Below, piece by piece: positions 51,784 to 60,292 of a DNA stretch of 64,000 bases. Position 1 is the first letter of the stretch. Each line of letters begins with the position of its first letter. The notes below the pieces were generated by a model that did not search any database, was not told the origin of the DNA, and saw nothing but the letters and a program-made list of their open reading frames with translations. A program made the translations under genes and the position numbers. The stretch comes from Microbispora hainanensis (lineage in GTDB: Bacteria > Actinomycetota > Actinomycetes > Streptosporangiales > Streptosporangiaceae): assembly GCF_036186745.1 (NCBI RefSeq), contig NZ_CP108086.1:7316001-7380000 (forward strand). The letters run 5' to 3'.

Positions 51784-52470
51784 TCAGGCGGCGTAGATCT
51801 CCGTCACCTTGACGATCTGCCCGCCCTTGACGGTGATGAGCGCCCGCAGGTCGCCCTTGTCGGCCCGCAGCACCAGCTTGTCCCGGGAGCAGCGCTCGGT
51901 GCCCAGGTAGTCGCCGTCGATGGTCTGGTCCTTGCCGTCGCAGCCGACAGCGCTGAGGAAGACGACGCCGGCGGCGATCGGCGCGGCGAAGGCCGTCACG
52001 TCGCCCTCCGGCGGTCCCTCGAAGTGGCCGGTCGTGCTGCCGCCGTACTCCTTCACGAACTTGATGGGGCGATACTCCGCCACGTTCTCGTCGTGCATGG
52101 CCACGAGCTGACCGCGTACGACACCGTCGCTGCTGGGGCTGAGCCCCTTGGTGAAGTCGTGATCGGGATCCGACTGGATGGTCCCGCCGAAGGGGGCCGG
52201 CGTCTTGTCCGTGATCGGCGGCCCGGCCTTGACCGGCTTGCGCGTCGGCGCGGTCGTCGCCGGGTCGGTGGGCGTGTCGTCCGCCGGGGCCTCGGAGGCG
52301 GCCGGGTCGGCGGACGGTTCCGCGGGCGACGCCGGGGCCGTCACCGTCACGGTGGCGGTCACGGTGGGCGAGGCCGAGGTGCCGGAGGCCGAGGAGCACG
52401 CGGTCAGCGACAGGAGGGTGACGGCGACGGCCGGAACGGCTCCTCGCCGAAAGAGATCAAAAGTCGTCAT
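51784..52470 (-). CDS. Hypothetical lipoprotein between prcA and pafA
   Basis: 228 residues. Lipobox LTACSS after the signal. Then a ~45-residue Ala/Pro/Thr-rich linker (TVTATVTVTAPASPAEPSAD), and a globular domain of ~150 residues with two cysteines (VGCDGKDQTI, TERCSRDKLV) that may pair. No domain recognised. It separates the prcBA pair from pafA; no link to the proteasome is evident. Confidence 0.75.
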   Translation of the reverse strand: MTTFDLFRRGAVPAVAVTLLSLTACSSASGTSASPTVTATVTVTAPASPAEPSADPAASEAPADDTPTDPATTAPTRKPVKAGPPITDKTPAPFGGTIQSDPDHDFTKGLSPSSDGVVRGQLVAMHDENVAEYRPIKFVKEYGGSTTGHFEGPPEGDVTAFAAPIAAGVVFLSAVGCDGKDQTIDGDYLGTERCSRDKLVLRADKGDLRALITVKGGQIVKVTEIYAA

Positions 52471-52534
52471 AACGGCACGAGACTAGCGAAGTCAAGGTTC
52501 GGCCGAGCCGAAACGCCCGACCCGGCGCACCCGG

Positions 52535-52740
52535 GACACCCGCCCTCGGGTGCCCGGCCCAGAGCGACCGAGCCTCCTCGGCGAGCCGGAGGCCGGGACC
52601 GGCGTGCCCAGGCCGAACTGTCCGGCCCGAGCACCCGAACCGGCACGCCTGAGCTGAAGTGCCCGGCCCCCACCGCCCGACCCGAAGTGGCTGAACCGGG
52701 GTGCCCGAACTGGAGTGCCCGAACTGGAGTGCCCGAGTGA
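52535..52740. repeat. Degenerate GTGCCCGAACTGGA tandem repeats
   Basis: Two exact 14-bp units (52701-52714 and 52715-52728) and a third partial one end the array. Degraded forms (GTGCCCGGCC, GAGCACCCGAACCGG) extend left to about 52535. They fill the 337-bp gap between the lipoprotein gene and prcA, which holds no gene apart from a terminator. Confidence 0.6.
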
Positions 52741-52752
52741 TCCCATGACACG

Positions 52753-52783
52753 GCGGCGCCGCGCCCCCAGGGCGCGGCGCCGC
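52753..52783 (-). terminator. Strong hairpin downstream of prcA
   Basis: Thirteen paired positions: arms GCGGCGCCGCGCC (52753-52765) and GGCGCGGCGCCGC (52771-52783) with a 5-nt loop. It is 24 bp beyond the prcA stop, ending the prcB-prcA transcript. Confidence 0.8.
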
Positions 52784-52807
52784 GGCCGTACGGACGGAAG
52801 GTGGGGA

Positions 52808-53641
52808 CTACTCGCCGGAGCCCGTGTCGATGTCGCCCTCGGGGGCGATCGGCGGGGCGGTGTCGGGAGCCTGCTCGCCCTGTGCCTGCTCGCCGCCGCC
52901 CTGCTCCGCCTGGTCCTCGGCGGCGGGCTGCGCGCTCTCCTGGCTCTCCTTGGCGGCCTCCAGGAGCTTCTCCAGGCGGGGCCCGGTCAGGCGCAGGAAC
53001 TTGCGGTGCTCCCTGCTCCGGTCGAGGACGGCGACCTCGATCTGGGTCGCAGGGGGACGTTCGCCGCCCGGCTCGGTCAGGGCGGCCAGCGCGGCGTCGA
53101 GGGCCTGCGGCAGCGGCAGCCCCTCGCTGTAGCGCTCCTTCAGGCGGCCTCCGACGGAGTCGGCCTGGCCGCCGATCACGGCCATGCCCTGCTCGTCGAA
53201 GACGGAGCCGTCGAAGGTGATCCGGTAGATCTGGTCGTCTTCGGGCGCCTCGCCGACCTCCGCGACGACGATCTCCACCTCGAACGACTTGATCGACTCG
53301 GTGAAGATCATGCCGAGCTGCTGGGCGTACAGGTTCGCGAGGCCGCGGCCGGTGACGTCGGTGCGGTTGAACGTGTAGCCGTTGATGTCCGCGTAGCGGA
53401 TGCCCGCCAGGCGGAGCGACTCGAACTCGTTGTAGCGCCCCACCGCGGCGAAGCCGATGCGGTCGTAGATCTCACTGATCTTGTGCAGGGCCTTGGACGG
53501 GTTGGGCGCCACGAACAGGATGCCGTCGGCGTACTGCATCACGACCACGCTGCGACCGCGAGCGATGCCCTTGCGGGCATACTCCGCCCTGTCCCGCATG
53601 ATCTGCTCGGGCGAGGCATATCCTCCGAAGGGGATGGACAC
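52808..53641 (-). CDS. prcA: 20S proteasome alpha subunit
   Basis: 277 residues. [22 protein letters not shown] is the gate-forming N-terminus, then [40 protein letters not shown] and [20 protein letters not shown]. The C-terminal ~45 residues are disordered and Gln/Glu-rich ([18 protein letters not shown]). Alpha rings cap the beta rings and bind the ATPase. GTG 53641; only 21 bp after prcB. Confidence 0.96.
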   Translation of the reverse strand: MSIPFGGYASPEQIMRDRAEYARKGIARGRSVVVMQYADGILFVAPNPSKALHKISEIYDRIGFAAVGRYNEFESLRLAGIRYADINGYTFNRTDVTGRGLANLYAQQLGMIFTESIKSFEVEIVVAEVGEAPEDDQIYRITFDGSVFDEQGMAVIGGQADSVGGRLKERYSEGLPLPQALDAALAALTEPGGERPPATQIEVAVLDRSREHRKFLRLTGPRLEKLLEAAKESQESAQPAAEDQAEQGGGEQAQGEQAPDTAPPIAPEGDIDTGSGE

Positions 53642-53662
53642 CGGGGGTGATCCTCTCTTGGG

Positions 53663-54499
53663 TTAGCGCAGCGGCGCGATCGGGCCTTCGGGGGCGGTCA
53701 TCCGCCTCTCCAGCATGGACTCCACGAACTCGGCGACCTCGTCGTCCGGGAGACGGCGGAAGCCGTCCGCGGTGATGACGGCCACGACCGGCCAGATCTT
53801 CCGCATCACGTCGGGGCCGCCGGTCGCCGAGTCGTCGTCGGCGGCGTCATACAGGGCGTGCAGGCAGGCCAGCACCGTGTCCTGCGGGCTGGCGTTCTCC
53901 CGGTAGAGCTTCTTGAGCGACCCCCGGGCGAAGATCGAACCCGAGCCGATCGAGTGGAACTCCTTCTGCTCGTACGGCCCGCCGCCCACGTCGTAGCTGA
54001 AGATCCGCCCGGCGTCGCGGGCGGGGTCGTACGCCGCGAAGAGCGGCACGACCACGAGGCCCTGCATGGCCATGGGCAGGTTCCCGCGGATCATGGTGGC
54101 CAGGCGGTGCGCCTTGCCCTCGGTCGACAACGAGCGGCCTTCGGTCTTCTCGTAGTGCTCCAGCTCGACGCGGTAGAGCCTGGCCAGCTCCAGGCCGGTG
54201 CTGGCGGTGCCCGCGATGCCCATGCAGGAGTAGTCGTCTGTGCGGAACACCTTCTCGATGTCCCGCTGCGAGATGATGTTCCCGGAGGTCGCACGCCTGT
54301 CGCCCGCCATCACCACGCCGCCGGCGCAGGTCGCCGCGACGATGGTGGTCGCGTGCGGGATCTCGTCGCCCACCGGCGCCGCCAGCGACTCGTTGCGGGC
54401 GGGCAGCAGGTTCGGCGCGTGCACGCCTAGGAACTCCGAGAACGACGACGATCCCGTATATGTGAAGAGGCTGTTCATCCAGGCTGGCTGAGATGCCAC
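53663..54499 (-). CDS. prcB: 20S proteasome beta subunit
   Basis: 278 residues with a 50-residue propeptide; self-cleavage before Thr51 ([17 protein letters not shown]). [20 protein letters not shown] contains the catalytic Asp/Arg/Lys region; [20 protein letters not shown] and [20 protein letters not shown] follow. GTG 54499 has GGAGGG upstream. In most actinobacteria pup and dop precede prcB; here a divergent sugar operon starts 212 bp away instead. Confidence 0.96.
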   Translation of the reverse strand: MASQPAWMNSLFTYTGSSSFSEFLGVHAPNLLPARNESLAAPVGDEIPHATTIVAATCAGGVVMAGDRRATSGNIISQRDIEKVFRTDDYSCMGIAGTASTGLELARLYRVELEHYEKTEGRSLSTEGKAHRLATMIRGNLPMAMQGLVVVPLFAAYDPARDAGRIFSYDVGGGPYEQKEFHSIGSGSIFARGSLKKLYRENASPQDTVLACLHALYDAADDDSATGGPDVMRKIWPVVAVITADGFRRLPDDEVAEFVESMLERRMTAPEGPIAPLR

Positions 54500-54711
54500 G
54501 CGACTCCCTCCAAGCGTGCGTTGTTACGCCCGACCATACTCAGGTCTCAGCATTGGTTGCACTCTTCCCGATCAGCTCAGCGCGAACCAGACATCCCACA
54601 AGAGGCCGGGCGCGCGTCCCTTACTCGTTCACCAAACCGTTTCTTTACGTGTTGGTAATCGCGTGCGAGGGTCGATTTGTCCGTACATCAGGACTTACGG
54701 GGAGGTCGATC

Positions 54712-56091
54712 ATGAGACCTGCACTCGCGGTGGCGGCGGTGGCCCTGCTGACCCTGGGCGCCTGCGGCACCGGCTCCGGCGATGACGGCGGCTCCGCGGG
54801 CGAGGGCGTCACCCTGACCATCACCTCCAACTCGATCTCCGGCGGCAAGAACGCCGAGACCGCCGACTGGACGGCCGAGTGGGTCATCCCCCGGTTCGAG
54901 GCCGCGCAGAAGGCCAAGGGCCGCGACGTCCGTGTGGTGTTCCAGCCGAGCGGCGTGGACGACGAGCAGTACAAGACCAAGATCGCCCTCGACCTCAAGT
55001 CGCGGGCGGGCGCCGACGTCATCGACCTCGACGGCATCTGGGTGGGCGAGTTCGCCCAGGCCGGGTACATCAAGCCGCTCGCCGAGGTCGCCGGTCCCGA
55101 GGCGGACTCCTGGGAGGGCTGGAGCCGCATCCCGCAGGCCGTGCAGGGCCTCGGCACGTTCGAGGGCAAGAGGTACGGCCTGCCGCAGGGCACCGACGGG
55201 CGGGTGCTGTTCTACAACAAGGCCCTGTTCCGGAAGGCCGGCCTGCCCGACCCCTGGCGGCCGCGGAGCTGGCAGGAGATCCTCGACGCCGGCGCGGCGC
55301 TCAAGAAGGCAGGCGTCCCCGTCCCGATCCAGATCAACGCGGGCACCGCCATGGGCGAGGCGACGACCATGCAGGGCGCGCTGCCGCTGCTGGCGGGCGC
55401 GGGGGCGGAGATCTACGCCGACGGCAAGTGGACCGGCGCCTCCCGGGCGCTCAAGGACGTGCTCGGCTTCTACCGGCGGGTCTACTCCGGCGGCCTCGGC
55501 GACCCCAGGCTGCAGCAGGAGGCGCGCGGGCGGGACAAGTCGTTCGCCCAGTTCGCCGAGGGCAGGATCGCGATCCTGGCGGAGGGCGACTACTTCTGGC
55601 GGTCGGTCATCGAGCCCAAGGCCGGGGTCGCCCCGATGAAGGACCGCGACTCGGTCGTCGGCTACGCCCTGATCCCCGCCCAGCGTCCCGGCGCCGGCAT
55701 CCGGGGCCAGGACTTCGTCAGCATGTCGGGCGGCGCCGTACGGGTGCTCAACCCCAACGCGAAGAACCCGAAGCTGGCCTGGGAACTGCTGTCGTTCATG
55801 CACTCGGCCGAGGCCACCACGTCGCAGCTCGCCGGGGCCGCCCGGATCACGTCGCGCACGGACGTGAACGACGCGGTGCTGGGGGCCGACCCGATGCTGA
55901 AGTTCGTCTCCGACGAGGTGCTGCCCCTCACGGCGTACCGGCCGCCGCTGGCCGTCTACCCGCAGGTGTCGGTCGCCCTGCAGGAGGCCACGGCCGCGGT
56001 CGTGTCGGGCACGAGCGTGGACGAGGCGGCCGCCGCCTACCAACGCAAGGTCGAGTCCCTCGTCGGCGGCCCCGCCGATGTCGCGAGCTGA
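54712..56091 (+). CDS. Sugar ABC transporter substrate-binding lipoprotein
   Basis: 459 residues, SBP_bac_1 family. Lipobox LGAC; then VTLTITSNSISGGKNAETAD, DLKSRAGADVIDLDGIWVGE, YGLPQGTDGRVLFYNKALFR and GRIAILAEGDYFWRS. First gene of a seven-gene operon ending in GH38 alpha-mannosidase, so the ligand is likely an alpha-mannose-containing glycan (inference). ATG 54712 has GGGGAGG at 54699-54705. Upstream AAACCGTTT (54634-54642) resembles LacI-family operators. Confidence 0.9.
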   Translation: MRPALAVAAVALLTLGACGTGSGDDGGSAGEGVTLTITSNSISGGKNAETADWTAEWVIPRFEAAQKAKGRDVRVVFQPSGVDDEQYKTKIALDLKSRAGADVIDLDGIWVGEFAQAGYIKPLAEVAGPEADSWEGWSRIPQAVQGLGTFEGKRYGLPQGTDGRVLFYNKALFRKAGLPDPWRPRSWQEILDAGAALKKAGVPVPIQINAGTAMGEATTMQGALPLLAGAGAEIYADGKWTGASRALKDVLGFYRRVYSGGLGDPRLQQEARGRDKSFAQFAEGRIAILAEGDYFWRSVIEPKAGVAPMKDRDSVVGYALIPAQRPGAGIRGQDFVSMSGGAVRVLNPNAKNPKLAWELLSFMHSAEATTSQLAGAARITSRTDVNDAVLGADPMLKFVSDEVLPLTAYRPPLAVYPQVSVALQEATAAVVSGTSVDEAAAAYQRKVESLVGGPADVAS

Positions 56092-56169
56092 GCCCGGCAC
56101 GCCGGGCCGCCGGCCCGGACCGGGGAGACGCGCGGGAACGAGGCGGCCAAGCGGCGGCGAGGGGGTGAC

Positions 56170-57081
56170 ATGGCGCGCCTCCGGCACGACCGGGCGGAAG
56201 TGAGCGCCCCGATGGTGAGCGGGAAGCACAGCCTGGGGTTCGTGGTGCCGGCGCTGGTGCTGATCGGGGTGTTCCTGGTCTTCCCCGCGCTGTGGACCGT
56301 CTATCTGGGCCTCACCGACTATCGGCTCACGGGCCTGGCGGCGGCCGATCCGCAGGTGGTGGGGGCGGCCAACTACGCCGAGGCGCTGGGCGACGAGCGG
56401 TTCCGCACGTCGCTGTGGCTCACCGTGCAGTTCGTGCTCGGCTCGGCCGTGCTCGGGCAGGCGGTGCTCGGGTTCGCGATCGCGTGGGTGCTGCGCGACC
56501 GGCGCGGGCCGCTGAAGAGCGTCACCGAGGGGCTGGTGCTGCTGGCGTGGATCCTGCCGTCGTCGGTCGTCGCGTTCCTGTGGATCGCGCTGCTCGACCG
56601 CGACGGCGGCACGCTGAACGCGATCCTGCGCACGCCCGGCTTCGCCTGGCTGCTCGACCACCCCATGATGTCGATCATCGTGTTCAACGTCTGGCGCGGC
56701 ACGGCGTTCTCGATGATGCTGTACGGCGCCGCCCTGGAGAACGTGCCGCCGTCGCACCTGGAGACCGCCAGGCTCGCGGGGGCCTCGACGCTCCAGCAGC
56801 TCAGGGACGTGGTCTTCCCGCACATCAAGGGCCATGTGCTGACGAACCTGCTGCTGATCACACTGTGGACGTTCAACGACTTCACGGCCTTCCAGCTCAC
56901 CGCCGGAGGCCCCGAGGGGCGGTCGGAGATCCTGCCCGTCTACATCTACAACGTCGCGATGAGCGGCGGCAGGCTCGGCTTCGGCGCGGCGGTGTCCTTC
57001 CTGGTCCTCGTGGTCAACCTGGTGCTGGCGTTCGCCTACCTGCGCCTGCTGCGGTCCCGGGGGGAGGTGCGGCCGTCGTGA
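56170..57081 (+). CDS. Sugar ABC transporter permease (MalF/UgpA type)
   Basis: 303 residues, six helices. FVVPALVLIGVFLVFPALWT first; EAA loop LETARLAGASTLQQLRDVVF, with Leu-Glu-Thr-Ala in place of the usual EAA. GAGGGGGTGAC precedes ATG 56170. The 78-bp gap after the receptor gene holds no feature beyond GC-rich spacer. Confidence 0.9.
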   Translation: MARLRHDRAEVSAPMVSGKHSLGFVVPALVLIGVFLVFPALWTVYLGLTDYRLTGLAAADPQVVGAANYAEALGDERFRTSLWLTVQFVLGSAVLGQAVLGFAIAWVLRDRRGPLKSVTEGLVLLAWILPSSVVAFLWIALLDRDGGTLNAILRTPGFAWLLDHPMMSIIVFNVWRGTAFSMMLYGAALENVPPSHLETARLAGASTLQQLRDVVFPHIKGHVLTNLLLITLWTFNDFTAFQLTAGGPEGRSEILPVYIYNVAMSGGRLGFGAAVSFLVLVVNLVLAFAYLRLLRSRGEVRPS

Positions 57082-57902
57082 CGCCGGTGCGCCACGCGCT
57101 GGGGACCATCGGGCGGGCCGTGTTCCTCGCCCTGGTGCTGGGCTTCTTCGCGCTGCCGCTGCTGTGGCTCGCATCGGCGCCGTTCGACGCACACCCGACG
57201 ATCACGACATCGGTGCCGGAGTTCACGCTGGCGAACTTCCGGGCACTGCTGGACAACCCGTACGCGCTGGGCTCGCTGCGCAACTCGCTGATCCAGGCGT
57301 GCGGCAGCGCGGCCCTGGTCGTGACGCTGGCCGCGCTGGCGGCGTACGCGCTGTCGCGGGCGCGGGTGCCCGGCCGCGACGCGCTGCTCTACGTGCTGCT
57401 GCTCCTGTCGTCGGTGGTGACCGGGACGGCGGCGATGGTGCCGCTGTTCGAGCTGGCGACCCGGCTGAACCTGATCGACACCCACCTCGGCGTCGTGCTC
57501 ACGCTGTCGGGCGGCCTGCTGCCCGCCGCGATCTTCATCCTGAAGGACTTCATGGACGCCACGCCCACGTCGTACGAGGAGTCGGCGCGGGTGTTCGGCG
57601 CGTCGGCGGGGCAGGTGCTGCGGCACGTCGTGATCCCGCTGGTGCGGCCCGGCCTCGCGACGATCGCGGTCTGGACGGTCGCCAACGTCTGGGGCAGCTT
57701 CCTGCAGCCGTTCATCCTGCTGCGCGACCCGGACAAGGCCCCCGGCGCGGTCATCCTCTACACGCTCTACACCGAGGGCGGAGCGCCGCGCCTCGACGTG
57801 ATCTCGGCGTTCTCGCTGCTCTACTCGCTGCCGGTGGTGGTGATGTACGTGTTCGTCAGCCGGAGGTACGGCTTCCGCTTCCACGGAGGGATCAAGCGTT
57901 GA
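57078..57902 (+). CDS. Sugar ABC transporter permease (MalG/UgpE type)
   Basis: 274 residues, six helices; EAA loop YEESARVFGASAGQVLRHVV. GTG 57078 overlaps the previous stop (GTGA), with GGGGAGG near 57061-57067. Its stop overlaps the ATPase start (TTGA). A complete, coupled transporter set. Confidence 0.9.
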   Translation: MTPVRHALGTIGRAVFLALVLGFFALPLLWLASAPFDAHPTITTSVPEFTLANFRALLDNPYALGSLRNSLIQACGSAALVVTLAALAAYALSRARVPGRDALLYVLLLLSSVVTGTAAMVPLFELATRLNLIDTHLGVVLTLSGGLLPAAIFILKDFMDATPTSYEESARVFGASAGQVLRHVVIPLVRPGLATIAVWTVANVWGSFLQPFILLRDPDKAPGAVILYTLYTEGGAPRLDVISAFSLLYSLPVVVMYVFVSRRYGFRFHGGIKR

Positions 57903-58957
57903 TCGCGTTGCGCGGCCTGACCAAGGAGTTTCCCGGCGGGGTGCGGGCGATCGACGCGCTCGACCTGGAGATCGGCGACGGCGAGTTCTTCGCGCTGCTC
58001 GGCCCGTCGGGCTGCGGCAAGACGACGCTGCTGCGGACGATCGCCGGCCTCGAGACCCCCACCTCGGGGCGGATCGAGATCGGCGGCGTCGACGTGACGG
58101 GGTCGCCGCCCGGACGGCGGGACGTCGCGATGGTCTTCCAGGACTACGCGCTGTTCCCGCACATGGACGTGACCGCCAACATCGCCTATCCGCTGCGGAT
58201 CAAGAAGGTCCCGCGGGCCGAGCGCGTGGCGAAGGCCGCCGAGACGGCGTCCCGGCTCAGCCTGTCGGAACTGCTGGACCGCAGGCCCGCCCAGTTGTCC
58301 GGCGGCCAGCAGCAGCGGGTGGCGCTCGCCCGCGCGGTCGCCTGCCGTCCGAAGGCGTTCCTGTTCGACGAGCCGCTGTCGAACCTGGACGCGCGGCTGC
58401 GCCTGGAGGCCCGCACGTTCCTCAAGCGCCTGCAACGCGAGCTGGGGGTGACCACGGTCTTTGTCACGCACGACCAGAGCGAGGCGCTCGCGCTGGCCGA
58501 CCGCATCGCCGTCATGTCGGCCGGGCGGATCAGCCAGCTCGGCACGCCGTCCGAGGTGTTCCGGCGGCCGGCCACCACGTTCGTGGCCTCCTTCATCGGG
58601 TCCACGCCGATGAACCTGCTGCCCGGCGTCGCGGAGGACGGCGTGCTGCGGGTGGGCGAGGCCGAGCTCCCCCTGCCGGACGGTGTCCCCGACGGCGAGA
58701 TCCTGTACGGCCTGCGGCCCGAATACGCCGAACTGACCACCCGGGAGCCCGGGGAGAAGGGGGCGTTCCGGGGGAAGGTGGCGGTGGTGGAGAACCTCGG
58801 CACGGCCCATCTCGTCACGCTGGAGTGCACCGGCCATCTGCTGCAGGTGGTGGTCCCCGAGGGCGCCGAACCCCCGCCGGGGGCGGCCGCCTGGGCGGTG
58901 CCCCGCCCCGGCCGGGCGCTGCTCTACCGCGACGACGCCCTGGTGGGTGACGCGTGA
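57899..58957 (+). CDS. Sugar ABC transporter ATP-binding protein
   Basis: 352 residues. Walker A LLGPSGCGKTTLLR, Q-loop VFQDYALFPHMDV, signature QLSGGQQQRVALARAV, Walker B AFLFDEPLSNLDARLR, switch FVTHDQSEALALAD, and a C-terminal TOBE/OB regulatory domain. Starts at TTG 57899 with GGAGGG upstream. Unlike the csn operon, this cluster brings its own ATPase. Confidence 0.93.
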   Translation: MIALRGLTKEFPGGVRAIDALDLEIGDGEFFALLGPSGCGKTTLLRTIAGLETPTSGRIEIGGVDVTGSPPGRRDVAMVFQDYALFPHMDVTANIAYPLRIKKVPRAERVAKAAETASRLSLSELLDRRPAQLSGGQQQRVALARAVACRPKAFLFDEPLSNLDARLRLEARTFLKRLQRELGVTTVFVTHDQSEALALADRIAVMSAGRISQLGTPSEVFRRPATTFVASFIGSTPMNLLPGVAEDGVLRVGEAELPLPDGVPDGEILYGLRPEYAELTTREPGEKGAFRGKVAVVENLGTAHLVTLECTGHLLQVVVPEGAEPPPGAAAWAVPRPGRALLYRDDALVGDA

Positions 58958-60225
58958 CGACCAGGGCCGCGATCAACGGGACGTGGACGCTGGACGACCG
59001 GCTGGCCGGGCCGGTGGCGGAGGTGCCGGTCGAGGTGCGGCCCGGCACGGCCGCCCTCACGGTGCGCCTGTCCTACGACCGGTCGGCCGGCGTGCTCGAC
59101 CTCGGCTGCGCCGGGCCCGCCGGGTTTCGCGGCTGGTCGGGCGGCGCGCGTTCCGAATACACCATCACCCCCTCCTGGGCCACCCCCGGCTATCTGCCCG
59201 GCGAGATCGAGCCGGGGGTGTGGCGGGTGCTCGTCGGGCTGCACCGGGTGCCCCTCGGCGGCCTGCCGTACGAGATCCGGGTGATCAGGCACGTGCGGCC
59301 ACCCGCGCGGCCGCGCCGGCGCCGCGCCCGCTTCTCCCGCGTGCCGGGGCCCGTCCCGCCCGAGCCCGCCGCCGTACGGCGCCGCCTGCCGTCGCCGCCC
59401 GGATACCGCTGGCTCGCCGGGGACCTGCACGCGCACACAGACCACTCGGACGGCGCGCTGAGCGTCTTCGAGCTGGCCTGCGTGGCGTCCGCGGCCGGGC
59501 TGGACTTCCTCGCGGTGACCGACCACAACACCGTCAGTCACCACATGGAGCTGGCCGCGGCCGCGGCGCCGGCCGGTGTCGTGCTCGTGCCGGGGCAGGA
59601 GGTGACCACCGATCTCGGGCACGCGAACGCGCTCGGGGACGTCGGCTGGATCGACTTCCGGCAGCCACCTGACGAGTGGGCGAAGGCCGTGCGCGACCGG
59701 GGCGGGGTGCTGTCGGTCAACCACCCGGTGGCGGCCGACTGCGCCTGGCGGCACCCGATGACCGACCGGCCACGGGTCGTCGAGCTGTGGCACTGGAGCT
59801 GGTGGGACCGCACCTGGGGCGCGCCGCTGGCCTGGGCGCAGGCGTGGGCGGGCGATCCGGGCGGAGACCCGGCCGGCGACCTCGTGGTGGTCGGCGGCGG
59901 CGACTACCACCGGCCCGAGGAGGGTCACCCTCCCGGCGCGCCGACCACCTGGGTGCTCGCCGAGGGCGACGGGCGCGGCCCGGAGGCGGCCGGAGCGATC
60001 GTGCGGGCCGTGGCGGAGGGCCGGACGGCGGTGTCGGTCTCCCCCGGCGCGCCGCTGCTGCTGCGGCTGGAGGACGAGTTCCTCGCCGTGGACGCCGACG
60101 GCCTGGTGCTGTGGGGGCCGCGGACCCGGCGGATGGTGCGGGGGGACCTCGTCCTCCTGCCCGCCGGCCCCGGGGTGCACCGGCTGGAGACGCCCGCCAA
60201 CGAGGTGGTCGCCGTCTGCACATGA
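58954..60225 (+). CDS. PHP-domain metallohydrolase, CehA/McbA family
   Basis: 423 residues. The N-terminal ~145 residues form a beta-rich domain. The PHP domain then follows (~150-400): GDLHAHTDHSDGALSVFELA, FLAVTDHNTVSHHMELAAAA, VLVPGQEVTTDLGHANALGD, GGVLSVNHPVAADCAWRHPM and VGGGDYHRPEEGHPPGAPTT. These supply the His/Asp/Glu ligands for a two- or three-metal centre. Family members cleave phosphoesters or esters/carbamates. GTG 58954 overlaps the ATPase stop (GTGA). In this operon a phosphodiester- or phosphomonoester-bearing glycan is the simplest substrate guess. Confidence 0.82.
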   Translation: MTTRAAINGTWTLDDRLAGPVAEVPVEVRPGTAALTVRLSYDRSAGVLDLGCAGPAGFRGWSGGARSEYTITPSWATPGYLPGEIEPGVWRVLVGLHRVPLGGLPYEIRVIRHVRPPARPRRRRARFSRVPGPVPPEPAAVRRRLPSPPGYRWLAGDLHAHTDHSDGALSVFELACVASAAGLDFLAVTDHNTVSHHMELAAAAAPAGVVLVPGQEVTTDLGHANALGDVGWIDFRQPPDEWAKAVRDRGGVLSVNHPVAADCAWRHPMTDRPRVVELWHWSWWDRTWGAPLAWAQAWAGDPGGDPAGDLVVVGGGDYHRPEEGHPPGAPTTWVLAEGDGRGPEAAGAIVRAVAEGRTAVSVSPGAPLLLRLEDEFLAVDADGLVLWGPRTRRMVRGDLVLLPAGPGVHRLETPANEVVAVCT

Positions 60226-60292
60226 CGGGGGTTGCGCCCCGCCGCCGATGGGGAGGTGCAGGTCAGGTCGCCGAGCGGAGGAGGGTGAGGAC

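Noticed and set aside
54493-54711. In-frame upstream extension of the sugar receptor gene as coding (possible missing pup)
   Set aside because: The extension has no Pup-like sequence or GGQ/GGE end, and a strong ribosome site with a signal peptide marks the start at 54712.
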